Below are positions 8,301 through 16,800 of a stretch of 18,169 nt of DNA, in pieces. Within the stretch, counting starts at the first letter, position 1, and every line of letters begins with the position of its first letter. This DNA comes from Candidatus Poseidoniaceae archaeon (GTDB lineage Archaea; Thermoplasmatota; Poseidoniia; Poseidoniales; Poseidoniaceae), in contig JALRLN010000016.1 in NCBI GenBank assembly GCA_023254445.1, positions 1-18,169 of the forward strand. Direction: 5' to 3'. The notes below the pieces were generated by a model. That model was given only the letters and a program-made list of their open reading frames with translations, had not been told where the DNA came from and searched no databases. The translations under genes and the position numbers were made by a program.

Positions 8301-10147
8301 CCTCCACCGGCTACGCGATGGGCCGGTTCACCGATGTCGTCGAGGACGTCGGTGCGCATCAGTACCGGGTCCTGTTGGTCGGCGACGGCGTTGAATCCGA
8401 GCACGCCGAGCATCGCTTCACGATTGTTGCGGACCTGTTCACCTTCACGCCTCGCACCGGTGTGTCGCTCGATGTCGGGGAAACCCCGCTCCGTGTCGTT
8501 GGCGGCGAGGACGGGTCGGTGCTGTTCACCGTCCGGGATGGAGAACTTCATGCTCGCACGCTGAGTTCGAAACTGCTTCCCAAGAACGACGTCTTGATTG
8601 AACGGGCTTGGGGAGGTGAGCTCGCAGCCACCGTCCGAAGCGACGGCATGGTCCAGATGGCGTGGACGCGCCGCACGATGAGCGAAGATGGCTACACCTT
8701 GCACGACCTCGGCATCGCCGCACTCACCCTGAGCGGTCAAATGACGCCTGTGCAGCGTGAACTGACGCCGCTCAAACTCTCCGAGGGAAGTTACTGGGGG
8801 CTCGATATCGCTGAACGGGATGGCGAGGTCGTCATCGCGGGCTACCACCGCGACATCTCCACCGGAGGCTCCTGGTTGGACTTGACCAGCGTCTTCACCA
8901 TGGTGTCGGACAGCCCGGACCGGAGCGGATCGTGGGACGGCCCAACGGTGGTGGCCACCGACGTCGACGTGCTGCCTTCTGCAGGGGCTCCGGTCTCCGT
9001 CGCGATTGGCGAGGACCGATTGCACGTTCTGTATCAGTCGGAGCGCAGCGACCGCACGGGCTTGGAACGGCTCGGCCTGCTCTACACCCATGGCGCGCGC
9101 GGAGAGGCATCGTGGAGTTTCGTGGCCTCTGCCGGGGACAACGTCAGTGTCCATGACCTCCAGATCATGGGCGATGGGGATGACGAACGGCTCGTGGCGG
9201 CATGGATCGATGAAGGCGCAACGACCATGCTGTGTTCTGCAGTGACGTCCGATGCATGGTCCATTGATGCCCCCCATTGCGTCGACGCACCCGGATCACA
9301 CATGCTGAGCCTCGTTCCCCGCGACCACGGCGTCATGGTGGTGTACGACGAGGTCACGGTCCGGGGACCACTCGTCCGCTTCGGCCTGCTTGGCAGCGGC
9401 ACGGGTACGGAGCAATACGGCCTGTCGGACGTGCTCACCAACGGCCGACTCCTCAGCGCGAGCGGACCTCAGGGTGACGTCCTCATCGGCCTCACAACCA
9501 CCACTGGCCTGCTTGACCTGCACGAACTCGCTAGCCTGGAAACGAACAGCGGCGGTGGTGCCACCGACGGATGGTTGGCAAGCCTGCTGGCACCGCTTCC
9601 CGGCGACGAGGACATGCAGTTGGTGATCTTGGCCGGCGTCGGTGTGCTGCTGGCTGGATTGGCCGTGGCGATTGTCGTCACCGCCACCCTTGGTGCGCGT
9701 TCACGAAAAGACGACGACGAGGCACCAAGCCCCGCAGACGACGACCTGATGCTGATGGTGACCCCTGAGGCCGATGTGGAGCCTGAACTTGTCCTCGACC
9801 CTGAGCCTGAGGTGGTGCTTGACGAGGCGGAGCCGCTCATCGTGGAGGAGGAGCCACAACGCCCTGAGCCGGTCAACGAGCGTCAGGAACGAAGGCGGCG
9901 GCGAGCCATGGGGACCGTTGAGGGGTCGCCCGATCCCTCCGCACCTGCCGGGACGGCCGCGACGGCCCTCCCTCCGTTGCCTGCGCCCCCGCAGCAGCAA
10001 GGCCTCCCGCCCCTACCGACGTTGCCCCCCCTCCCAGCCCCTGCCAAGCAGGCCGTGTGCCCGTCGTGTGCCGCCTCTTTCACGGTCCGTGACCTGATGC
10101 TGCGCCACCTTCCTTGCCCTCTTTGCGGAGAACGCGTGGAGGTCTGA
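5342..10147 (+). CDS. Membrane-anchored subtilisin-like (S8) protease with large C-terminal region
   Basis: A secreted serine protease of 1601 residues, tethered by one C-terminal span. Order: signal peptide (about 1-33, MLLVMLGSS core); prodomain region (about 34-205) with a DLDANGMDDRL calcium-type motif; S8 domain (about 215-565) with D229 in AVLDTGVD, H286 in GHGTHVA, oxyanion N401 in AMGNDGT and S498 in DGTSMATP. Beyond it lie beta-rich domains, including two CARDB-like adhesion domains (about 800-1035) and a repetitive beta region, possibly a propeller (about 1040-1400). A membrane span (about 1427-1450) is followed by GARSRK, so the C-terminus should be cytosolic. The 150-residue tail is acidic, then Arg-rich, then Pro-rich, and ends in CPSC and CPLC (C1573, C1576, C1592, C1595). 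ATG 5342 directly precedes the signal peptide; upstream frame is the rhomboid region. GlmS starts 2 bases downstream. Likely role: nutrient protein degradation or surface protein processing. Confidence 0.9.
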   Translation: MRAGAAPRFSRARIAVLMLLVMLGSSATAMVQANDVQTPIITVEGVPPVMCGADLCPTPDRFPDRAGRDAAEAYGWWTGYGPDLDANGMDDRLQRVLDGGTSVSPTAVLGADGRRTVAIVIDFAWHPTSKDVDAVRSVLARHGWVSEEGGAWFDLPKSLDAIVLDRVPVAALVPLWQTHGVVVVEMQNVLAATNEVAAKAVRARDSDVYAGEVHPSGYTGDGVVIAVLDTGVDNEHRALNDFDDVDDEPDLDPLSYDDHKWVAGFDATSASSNPDGSQDPDDGSGHGTHVAASALGTGDSSRRHMGTAPGAYLVDVKVLTDAGGTNSQYSISGIQWVVNNVDTDWGHNGSSKGIQIASMSFGSVGTPLNPDDTGDNGSSAEARLVNQAVEAGVVCVIAMGNDGTHRVPSPASADLGIAVAASNDRNSVNRTDDGIASYSNSGPRDDDGDDDEMDELKPDIASPGTGITSATAATGATFPGQPTRPMADRDYDSKDGTSMATPLASGVVALMLEADPDLEPEDVKDILRRSAEVRGSPYDTDLDPVWNEAWGWGLIDASCAVDTVRERTCTSLEGGTVVAPPPVGDGEGHHVHIESLSNGTLHLAGERVRFSGSVEEAAGRTYTDVEVRLEQYRDGSSIPVTLVDWRSAGGDVDAWFLDLTLQEEWADETADYTLVLARARTDQGDLSAADVRWFDLGRMEATISGPSANVVLEGSVTFTGTAQGPDPHSVEAKVDNGPWTLAANLDDEDFVEQSWSWSWDSTTVDDGDHRISFRFVNTSGATSEAVRRTWEVDNLPAAPELGLTGIATVLERDLPVTSAVAGTVLEVQFELVNDGDAVATDVAIALDAPGTPSEVYPDAALLSSVDAGERRTVSLWWWATEPGTHEVVLSVDPNDRIDDVDRSDNDVSFSFTVEPRPVEATLRLLHGAVTTVPRIPVPGDPFEVSVRIDNLGQTDAGSLRVDLERWTLDGWLSVDSLTLPRVQGGLTSTGYAMGRFTDVVEDVGAHQYRVLLVGDGVESEHAEHRFTIVADLFTFTPRTGVSLDVGETPLRVVGGEDGSVLFTVRDGELHARTLSSKLLPKNDVLIERAWGGELAATVRSDGMVQMAWTRRTMSEDGYTLHDLGIAALTLSGQMTPVQRELTPLKLSEGSYWGLDIAERDGEVVIAGYHRDISTGGSWLDLTSVFTMVSDSPDRSGSWDGPTVVATDVDVLPSAGAPVSVAIGEDRLHVLYQSERSDRTGLERLGLLYTHGARGEASWSFVASAGDNVSVHDLQIMGDGDDERLVAAWIDEGATTMLCSAVTSDAWSIDAPHCVDAPGSHMLSLVPRDHGVMVVYDEVTVRGPLVRFGLLGSGTGTEQYGLSDVLTNGRLLSASGPQGDVLIGLTTTTGLLDLHELASLETNSGGGATDGWLASLLAPLPGDEDMQLVILAGVGVLLAGLAVAIVVTATLGARSRKDDDEAPSPADDDLMLMVTPEADVEPELVLDPEPEVVLDEAEPLIVEEEPQRPEPVNERQERRRRRAMGTVEGSPDPSAPAGTAATALPPLPAPPQQQGLPPLPTLPPLPAPAKQAVCPSCAASFTVRDLMLRHLPCPLCGERVEV
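9968..10048 (+). repeat. Proline-rich low-complexity repeat in subtilase tail
   Basis: Within the cytosolic tail the short unit LPPLPAP or LPPLPT recurs three times, broken by a QQQG stretch, giving a stiff proline-rich linker just before the terminal zinc ribbon. Confidence 0.7.
10138..10143 (+). promoter_or_regulatory. Shine-Dalgarno site for glmS
   Basis: GGAGGT inside the last codons of the subtilase gene ends six bases before the glmS ATG. It fixes that start and shows that glmS translation initiates within a transcript shared with the protease gene. Confidence 0.7.
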
Positions 10148-10149
10148 AC

Positions 10150-11970
10150 ATGTGCGGGATCATGGGTTACCGTGGCCAGAGGCGAGCTGCGCCTGTCCTT
10201 CTGGGAGGGCTTCGTCGGCTTGAGTACCGTGGATACGACAGCGCGGGGCTTGCCATTCGCAACGGCGGCATGCACGTTTGGAAACAGATTGGAAGGGTGC
10301 AGGGTCTGGTCGACAACCTGCCCGCTGAGATCCAGGGCACGCTTGGCATTGCGCACACACGCTGGGCCACCCACGGAGGCGTCACGGACGAGAACGCCCA
10401 CCCCCACCTCGGCCCACACCAGCGTGTGGCCATCGTGCACAACGGCATCATCGAAAACGCAGGCGCTGTTCGGCGCGACCTTGAACGGTCCGGGGCGACC
10501 TTCACCTCAGAAACAGACAGTGAGGTCATCGCTCACCGCCTTGAGGCGGCCATCGACGAGGGACTCGAACCGCTGGAAGCGATGCGGAAGGCCCTCAACG
10601 GGCTTCGAGGAACGTGGGGTGTCTGCGCTGCCTTCCTTGATCACGACGCAGTGGTCTGTGCTCGAAACGGGAGCCCCATGGCCATCGGCGAGGCCGAGCA
10701 TGGCGTCATCTTCAGTTCCGACCCGCAACCGCTGAGCGAGCACACGAACCGCGTCCTGATCCTCGAAGACGGCGACATGGCCATCGCGGACGAAAGCGGG
10801 TTCCGTGTTGAACGGCTGACGGGCGGCGCCAGCAACACCACGGCCATCGTCATGGAAGAGGCGTGGGGGGAGGCGGAACTGGGCGACTTCCCGCATTTCA
10901 TGATCAAAGAGATCCACGAGCAACCCGAGGCCTTGCGCCACTGCATCTCAGGACGCATCGACCTCAGAAGCGGCAACGGCCGGCTCGGTGGGCTTCATCT
11001 CAGTCCCAAGGCCCTCACCGAAGTGCCGCACGTCCGCTTGCTGGGGTGCGGGACGGCGATGCACGCCGCGTTGATCGGGCAGCAACTGATCGAACGGCTC
11101 GCTCGCCTTCCGGCCGTCACCCACGTGGCGAGCGAGTTCCGATACCAAGACCCCGTGGTGAACCCCCGCGCACTGCATTTCGCCGTCTCCCAATCCGGAG
11201 AGACGATGGACACGCTGGCCGCCATCAAGGAAATCCAACTCAAAGGCGGTGAGGTCCACGGCGTAGTGAACGTCGTCGGGTCGAGCATCGCGAGGTTGTG
11301 CGGCCAAGGGGTGTACATCCATTCTGGTCCAGAGCAGGCGGTCGCCTCGACGAAGGCCTTCTCCAACATGGTGGCTGCACTCACCATTTTCGCCGTTCAG
11401 ATTGGCCGCACACGCGGCCTGCCTCCCGCGGAAGCGAAACAGGTGCTCCGAGGACTTCGAGAGGTACCCGACCTGATCGAGGCCTACCTTGCGGACCAAG
11501 GCCCAATCATGGACGCGGTCGAGATGGTGAAGGACGCGTCTTCCGTGCTTTTCCTCGGGCGTGACCTCTCCGCGAGCGTCGCCAGGGAAGGAGCGCTCAA
11601 ACTGATGGAATTGGCCTACGTGCCGTGCCTCGCCTACCCCGCCGGGGAGATGAAACACGGACCCATTGCCCTGCTTGAGGAGGGAAGCCCAGTGATTGTC
11701 ATCGCTCCGGACGACGAAGTCAAGGAGAAGGTGTCCTCAGCCATTCACGAATGCCGAGCAAGGGGGGCACGCATCGTTCTCATTTGCACCAAGGGGGACG
11801 ACATCGCCGAGCAGGGCGACGTGGTCATCGAGGTGCCACGCACCCACCCGTACTGCTCGCCGCTGCTCACCGTCCTTCCAACCCAGCTCATCGCTTACCA
11901 CACAGCCTTGAGCCTCGGACTCGACGTGGACAGGCCCCGAAACCTTGCGAAGTCCGTCACGGTGGAATGA
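10150..11970 (+). CDS. glmS: Glutamine--fructose-6-phosphate aminotransferase (isomerizing)
   Basis: Converts fructose 6-phosphate and glutamine to glucosamine 6-phosphate and glutamate, the entry step to UDP-N-acetylglucosamine; cytosolic. The 606 residues match the usual full length. Seen: nucleophilic Cys2 in MCGIMGYRG, LRRLEYRGYDSAG, HTRWATHGG and VHNGIIEN of the class II amidotransferase domain; the first SIS domain with LLGCGTAMHAAL and SQSGETMDTLA; STKAFSNMVAAL; the second SIS domain with LGRDLSASVAREGALKLMEL; and the C-terminal tail ending NLAKSVTVE. The start is fixed because Cys2 must directly follow the initiator Met, and a strong GGAGGT sits six bases upstream. It lies 2 bases after the subtilase stop and 56 bases before the KaiC-like gene. 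All expected catalytic blocks are present. Confidence 0.97.
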   Translation: MCGIMGYRGQRRAAPVLLGGLRRLEYRGYDSAGLAIRNGGMHVWKQIGRVQGLVDNLPAEIQGTLGIAHTRWATHGGVTDENAHPHLGPHQRVAIVHNGIIENAGAVRRDLERSGATFTSETDSEVIAHRLEAAIDEGLEPLEAMRKALNGLRGTWGVCAAFLDHDAVVCARNGSPMAIGEAEHGVIFSSDPQPLSEHTNRVLILEDGDMAIADESGFRVERLTGGASNTTAIVMEEAWGEAELGDFPHFMIKEIHEQPEALRHCISGRIDLRSGNGRLGGLHLSPKALTEVPHVRLLGCGTAMHAALIGQQLIERLARLPAVTHVASEFRYQDPVVNPRALHFAVSQSGETMDTLAAIKEIQLKGGEVHGVVNVVGSSIARLCGQGVYIHSGPEQAVASTKAFSNMVAALTIFAVQIGRTRGLPPAEAKQVLRGLREVPDLIEAYLADQGPIMDAVEMVKDASSVLFLGRDLSASVAREGALKLMELAYVPCLAYPAGEMKHGPIALLEEGSPVIVIAPDDEVKEKVSSAIHECRARGARIVLICTKGDDIAEQGDVVIEVPRTHPYCSPLLTVLPTQLIAYHTALSLGLDVDRPRNLAKSVTVE

Positions 11971-12026
11971 CCGAATCGCTGAGGCACATTCATCAAGCGT
12001 GACGGCCTCCTGAGGTCGGTGACCGC
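11971..12026 (+). other. Intergenic gap between glmS and the KaiC-like gene
   Basis: These 56 bases contain TGAGGT (12011-12016), a usable ribosome binding site ten bases before the next ATG. I see no clear TATA box or terminator hairpin. Confidence 0.35.
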
Positions 12027-12752
12027 ATGTCCATCGAACGCATCCCCACCCACATCGAGGGCCTCGACGAAAACATGCAGGGTGGCATCCCAAAGGAGCA
12101 CATCGCCATCGTGGCTGGAGCCAGCGGTGCCATGAAGTCCAGCCTGACGTTCTCGATGCTCTACAATGCTGTGTTGTACGGAGAAACCTCAGGAATTTAC
12201 GTGACCCTTGAGCAAGGGAAGGACTCCTTGCGGCAGCACATGGCCAACATGGGCATGAACATCGAAGACCCCAGGGTTCGCAACCGCATTGCCATCATTG
12301 ACCTCGCCGATCTTCGTGTCCAATTGGACGAACAAGGCATGGGGAACAGGGTGGACTGGATGGGGCAATTGATTTCTCAGTTGACCAACTACAGAAAATC
12401 CATCGGCTTCGAGATCCTCGTGTTCGACTCCCTTGGTGCCTTCTTCACCTTGACCAAAATGGAAAACCCTCGCGACGAAATCTTCCGTCTCTTCGAAGCC
12501 GTTCGCCGGCTCGGGTTGACCTCCTTCTTCATTTGCGAAATGACGGGTGAAGATCACAAGCAGTTCGGTGAATACGGGGTGGAGGATTACCTCTCGGACA
12601 CGGTGATGCACCTCGTCATGGACCGCCACGACGACGAGGTCCGTCGAAAGTTGGGCATCGTCAAAATGCGCCACACCGACCACCTGCTCGGATACCGTCC
12701 CTTCTGGTGGAAGAAAGACGAACAGCGCTTCTCGATCACCGACCGCGCTTGA
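12027..12752 (+). CDS. KaiC-like RecA-superfamily ATPase
   Basis: A single-domain (241 residues) RecA-fold ATPase of the KaiC/RadA-like group common in archaea; the cellular role is unknown, and many members are thought to act in signalling or regulation. Seen: Walker A-like loop GASGAMKSS (31-39), in which the usual Gly before Lys is Met36; IYVTLEQ with E62 at the position of the KaiC catalytic Glu pair (only one Glu here); Walker B strand EILVFDSL with D134; and IVKMRHTDHLLGY (211-223), matching the KaiC KMRxxxH motif. Full-length KaiC has two such domains, so this is a one-domain relative, not a clock protein. Lys37 and Ser38 are kept, so ATP binding remains plausible. The Maf gene starts 9 bases after its stop, so the two are probably co-transcribed. 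Confidence 0.85.
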   Translation: MSIERIPTHIEGLDENMQGGIPKEHIAIVAGASGAMKSSLTFSMLYNAVLYGETSGIYVTLEQGKDSLRQHMANMGMNIEDPRVRNRIAIIDLADLRVQLDEQGMGNRVDWMGQLISQLTNYRKSIGFEILVFDSLGAFFTLTKMENPRDEIFRLFEAVRRLGLTSFFICEMTGEDHKQFGEYGVEDYLSDTVMHLVMDRHDDEVRRKLGIVKMRHTDHLLGYRPFWWKKDEQRFSITDRA

Positions 12753-12761
12753 GGCCGAGGC

Positions 12762-13322
12762 ATGCGCATCGTGCTCGCTTCGGCGTCAGCACGGCGTCGC
12801 CAGGTCTTGACGGACCTCGGCCTCATCGTTGAGGCCGCACCCACAGACGCTGAGGAGAAGCGTGTGGAAGGAACGGTGGAATCGCAAGTGTTGGCCATTG
12901 CCAAAGCGAAGGCGTCTGCTGTGGGGTCGAGGCATCCCGGAAGCATTGTGGTGGTTGCCGACACGATGCTGACTGACCCTGACGACCCCATGCAAGGCCT
13001 CGGGCAGCCGAGCGACGAAGCCGCTGCGGTGGCGATGCTTCTGCGGTTGCGAGGCAGGCGGCACCGTGTATGGAGTGCTGCGGGCATCCGCGTCGCCGGC
13101 ACGTGGACCTTCCAGACAGCGTCGGCGGTGGTTGAACTGAATGGGTTCAGCGACGACGTCCTTTCCGAACTCGTGACGTCTGGGTCGTGGCGTGGCAAGG
13201 CCGGAGGTTACGATCTTGAGGGCGCCATGGGGCCGCACGCGACCGTCGTTGATGGTGCGGCGAGCACCGTGTTGGGGCTGCCGGACAGCACCGTCAGCGC
13301 CCTCATGGCCTTGGCCTCATGA
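12762..13322 (+). CDS. maf: Maf-like nucleotide pyrophosphatase
   Basis: Maf/YceF/YhdE-type enzymes hydrolyse non-canonical or modified nucleoside triphosphates to monophosphates and pyrophosphate (house-cleaning), in the cytosol. The 186 residues fit the family (about 190). Seen: N-terminal substrate loop VLASASARRRQVL (4-16), VVVADTML with the conserved Asp67, QPSDEAAAVAMLLRLRGRRHRVW (82-104) in place of the usual KPxDxxEAxxML block, and the C-terminal block WRGKAGGYDLEGA (143-155) followed by VLGLP. The usual GYxIQG is GYDLEG here, and the Lys of the KP motif is Gln, so substrate preference may differ from studied enzymes. The gene ends on TCATGA, which also supplies the stop of the opposing SepF-like gene. 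Confidence 0.88.
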   Translation: MRIVLASASARRRQVLTDLGLIVEAAPTDAEEKRVEGTVESQVLAIAKAKASAVGSRHPGSIVVVADTMLTDPDDPMQGLGQPSDEAAAVAMLLRLRGRRHRVWSAAGIRVAGTWTFQTASAVVELNGFSDDVLSELVTSGSWRGKAGGYDLEGAMGPHATVVDGAASTVLGLPDSTVSALMALAS

Positions 13323-13826
13323 CGAAGGAAGCAGGGCACGCATCGGGCGACCGAGCAGATGCTTGCTCGTGTCCATCATGACCTCTGCCCCGGGGACAAG
13401 GAACAGCAGGTCGTCGCTGTCGAGGGCCCATGCCCCGACGCCAGTGGTCTGCCCCAAGCGACGCAACTCGCTGCGCAACGCGTCCTGATGCGCCTGCATG
13501 TGCACAAGGCCCGTGAGGTCAATGAAGAGGCAATCTCCGGCTTGAACACGTGCCATCATCCGCTCGATGGGGAGTCGACCGGTGGGGTCAGGAGCGATGT
13601 AGCGGACCGCACGCCGCGCCTGTGGGCGCGGTGTGATGTGCCCTCGACCAAGGTCGATGAAGCGGTGACCTTCGTGCGTCTCCTCGCCCCGCCACGGACC
13701 CGGTTCTGGCAAGGCCTCAGGCGAGGGCGATGCCTCGGGCACAACCGCTGGGGGGGATTGGAACGCAGGGGATGAGGCACGTTCCGACGGGTCAAGGCCA
13801 AAAAATTGCCAGAACCCTCCCGCCAC
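13317..13826 (-). CDS. sepF: SepF-like cell division protein
   Basis: Probably a membrane anchor for FtsZ, as shown for archaeal SepF. The 169-residue product starts with the hydrophobic, aromatic MAGGFWQFFGL, fitting the amphipathic membrane-targeting helix of SepF. A Pro/Glu-rich linker follows (about 12-50). The C-terminal domain (about 70-155) has the SepF pattern: RMMARVQAGDCLFIDLTGL (90-107), a helix with DALRSELRRLG, then a glycine turn and GAWALDSDDLLFLVPG (131-146). About 14 further residues form a C-terminal extension. Start GTG 13826 is chosen because GAGGTG lies six bases upstream and the peptide begins at the helix; an in-frame GTG at 13835 would add three residues. The gene follows the PKD surface protein gene by 10 bases on the same strand. 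No ftsZ is in the window, so the partner is inferred. Confidence 0.72.
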   Translation of the reverse strand: MAGGFWQFFGLDPSERASSPAFQSPPAVVPEASPSPEALPEPGPWRGEETHEGHRFIDLGRGHITPRPQARRAVRYIAPDPTGRLPIERMMARVQAGDCLFIDLTGLVHMQAHQDALRSELRRLGQTTGVGAWALDSDDLLFLVPGAEVMMDTSKHLLGRPMRALLPSS

Positions 13827-13832
13827 ACAAAG

Positions 13833-13838
13833 CACCTC
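13833..13838 (-). promoter_or_regulatory. Shine-Dalgarno site for sepF
   Basis: GAGGTG overlaps the stop codon of the PKD surface protein gene and lies six bases before GTG 13826. It decides between two in-frame GTG starts and implies coupled translation of the two genes. Confidence 0.55.
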
Positions 13839-16800
13839 AGAGTCCAAGATCGTCCAGCAATCCGGCCAAATCTTGCTGCGCCATCGTTGGCGTCGGAGGC
13901 GCGTTCGCCTCAAGCCATCGCTCGCCGTAGAACGCCCATTGCTCCATGCTCCATCCCGGCGGCAGACCGCCGGCGGGAAGCGGTGGACCCGCCGTTGCCG
14001 GAGCGGGGGAGGGAACCGGGGTTGGTTCCGGTTGGAGCGCAGGGGCGGGTGCTGGAGCAGCGCCAGCCTCGAGGAACGGGGTAAGGTCCGGGTCGGTGGA
14101 CGGCGCGGGTTGCGCGGCAGGCAGCGAGGTAAACGCCGCCACATACGGGTCCTGTCGCGGGGCGGTGTCCCACATCGACGTCCCCTTGTCAACGGTTGGG
14201 GAAGAGGAACGTCCACCAAAGAGCAGCGTTGCGCCCAATCCACCAATGAGCAGGAGCAAGGCACCGATGATCAGGTTCTGACCGACTCCGATCGATTCCG
14301 CAGCACGCTGGAACACGTTGCCGGGAGGTGCCTCGGCGACGGTCAAACTGAGGCTGACCATGTGCGAGGCACCGTTGTCGTCCACCACGGTGAGGTTCAC
14401 GAGCCAGGTTCCGGCAGGAAGTGCGGTCAGGATGACGGCCTCTCCCTCGACCGGCGTGCTACCGAGGGCCGACGGAAGGTCCCACGTGGAGCGGAGGCTC
14501 GGCAGGTCCGACGGCGTGTCCATGGAGGCGCTGCTCGACAGGTTCAGGCCGTCGCCCTCGACGAGGTCGCTCACGTTCACGGAGGTGGTGATCACCGCCG
14601 TTGGGCGAAGGTTCACCACCGTAACGTTCGTGCTGATGCGATCGAAGGCCCCGTCGTCGTCCGTGACCGTGGCGGTGACCGTATGCGTGCCTTGAGCGGC
14701 CCACACGTGCTCGAGGCTCACGCCCTCCACGTCGCAATCGTTCCTTCCATCGCCGTCGTCGTCCACGTCAACAAGAGCATCGAGGTCCCAGCAGACGGTG
14801 AGGTTGAGCAGGTCGGACGCGGTGTCGTCCACCTTGACGCTGAGGCTGAGAAGGTCGTCCTCGTACACCGCAACGGTCGGGTCCAGCCCGGTTATGGTCG
14901 GCGCGACGTTGCGAACCGTGATGTCGACGTAGCGAGGGGAGGAACGAACGCCGTCGTTGTCCACCGCCTCCACCTCAACGCGGTGCACGCCGGCGATGGG
15001 CCAACTGACCTGAACGTTGGAGATTGGACCCACGGTGCCTTGTGTGAAACCGTCCATCCGGTCGGAGAGGTCCCAGTTCACCCCAAGTTGAGACAGGTCA
15101 CTGGGGGTGTCGTCCACCGCGACCATGAGGTTGACCGCTTGGTCCTCGTCCAGCACCCATCCGTCCTCCGGAGGCACTTCGGTGCCGTTCATGATGAACC
15201 GAACAGGGTCCAGCGTGGGCGCGAGGTTGGTGGCCAGCACATCGACGCTGACGTTCGTCGTCGCTCCATCGTCGTCGGTCGCAGTGAGGACAACCGTGGT
15301 CACCCCTTCGTCTTCGGGGGCAAAGGTGCACTGGTCTGTGGCGCCGCCTTCGTCGCAGCGGACGCCGGACCAGGCGTAGGTGATGGCCAAGGCGGGTGGC
15401 GAAACGGTGTCGGGGTCGTTGGCGTCCGTTACGAGGACCGTGACGCTTGAACGGGCCACGACGGAGGTCGGTGACGAGATGTTCACCTCTGGCGGCCGGT
15501 TCAAGATGACCGCCGAGGACGTCAGTATCGTCGTGTCGCCTTCTTCGTCCAGCACCTTCACGGTCACGTCCCACGCACCATCGTCGTCCCAGACGTATTC
15601 GAGGGTGCATCCTTCGGCTTCGACATCAAACATCATGCCCTCTGGCGTCTCGATGTCGAAAAAGCAGGTGACGGTCCCGCCGTCGTCGTCCATGCTACCG
15701 GAGGCGTCGAGCATCACCGGTTCTCCGGTGTTCTTGTTTGGATCGATGGACAGGCTGGCCGTGGGAAGGGTCCCAACAAAGACAGGAATCCGGGCAAGGT
15801 CGTTCGAGGTGTTGGCGTCGGTGGCCCCAACAGCAGCAGCATCGACCTCAACGACCACGGCAGGATCCGCAGCCGCACGATCGTCGCTTGTCAAGGGCAC
15901 GGTCAGCGTCAGCGAGGTTTGGCCATAGCCACCGATCGGAGGGTACGCCATGCTTGGAGACAGGTTCGTTGAACCACCATCCCATCGTGCCTCCGCAACG
16001 GCGCTTGTTCCCGTCACGTCGAGGATGCCGCGGTTCGCGATGGGGATGGTGAATTCGAGCGTGTCGCCGACCACCCCTCCAATGACGTCGTTCGGGCCAA
16101 GACGCGTCGTCACACCGTCCCTTGTTCGGTTGACGAGCACCCCCTCGAGCAGCGGCATGAGGTCAACGCCGACGATGTCGAGGTCGACAACGACGGTGTA
16201 GACGCCAACCACGCCTTGCTGCGAATCGAAAACGACAATGCCATCGCTCGAATGGTCGTCGGAGGCTGGCGTGCCGTCGGTTGTAGAAGGGACGGTAAAC
16301 GTGCAGCAGTTCACGCCCGGCCACCTGCTTTCCGTGCTGCCTGCGGAGGAGGACATTTGGAAGGTCATGGAGCCGATGTCGTTGCCTGCAAGGTACTCGG
16401 TGTACGCAGAAGGATACCGAGCGATGTCAGCACTGCTGCATGCAGCGTACGCAGCAGGCGTAACGACGTACTCCACCGTGAGGTCAACGGTGCTGTTGGG
16501 AAGGTATGCGGGGAAGGGGGCGCTCAAGGCCAAGTTCGTGCAGCGCTCACCTGGATCACCGTCCGCGACCACGCCGTAGGAGGAAGCAGGTTCGTATGTT
16601 TTGAGCGTCCAATCAATTTGGAATCCTGCTGCCTGTTGGACGCGGATCCACGCAGGACCACGCACCGCTGGGCAATACCATTCGAATCCAAGGTCCGCGC
16701 CCGTGCTGTTCCAGCGGTTGATTTTCCACGCATCACCGCAGCCGCTGTACGCGACGCTGAACCCGTCCTGAGCGGTAGGCGCCCCGCTCCCGGTCACCGC

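Noticed and set aside
7622..9277. 551-codon minus-strand frame inside the subtilase gene
   Set aside because: It is an antisense shadow produced by GC-rich third positions; its His/Arg/Gly-rich translation shows no domain.
13827..14264. Longer version of the SepF-like frame starting at 14264
   Set aside because: The added part overlaps the tail of the PKD protein in another frame and is Arg/Pro-rich; the GTG at 13826 has a well-placed ribosome binding site and a membrane-helix start.
13873..15450. 525-codon plus-strand frame opposite the PKD protein
   Set aside because: Its composition is Arg/Val/His-rich without motifs, and the opposing strand has a clear signal peptide, PKD repeats and a membrane anchor.
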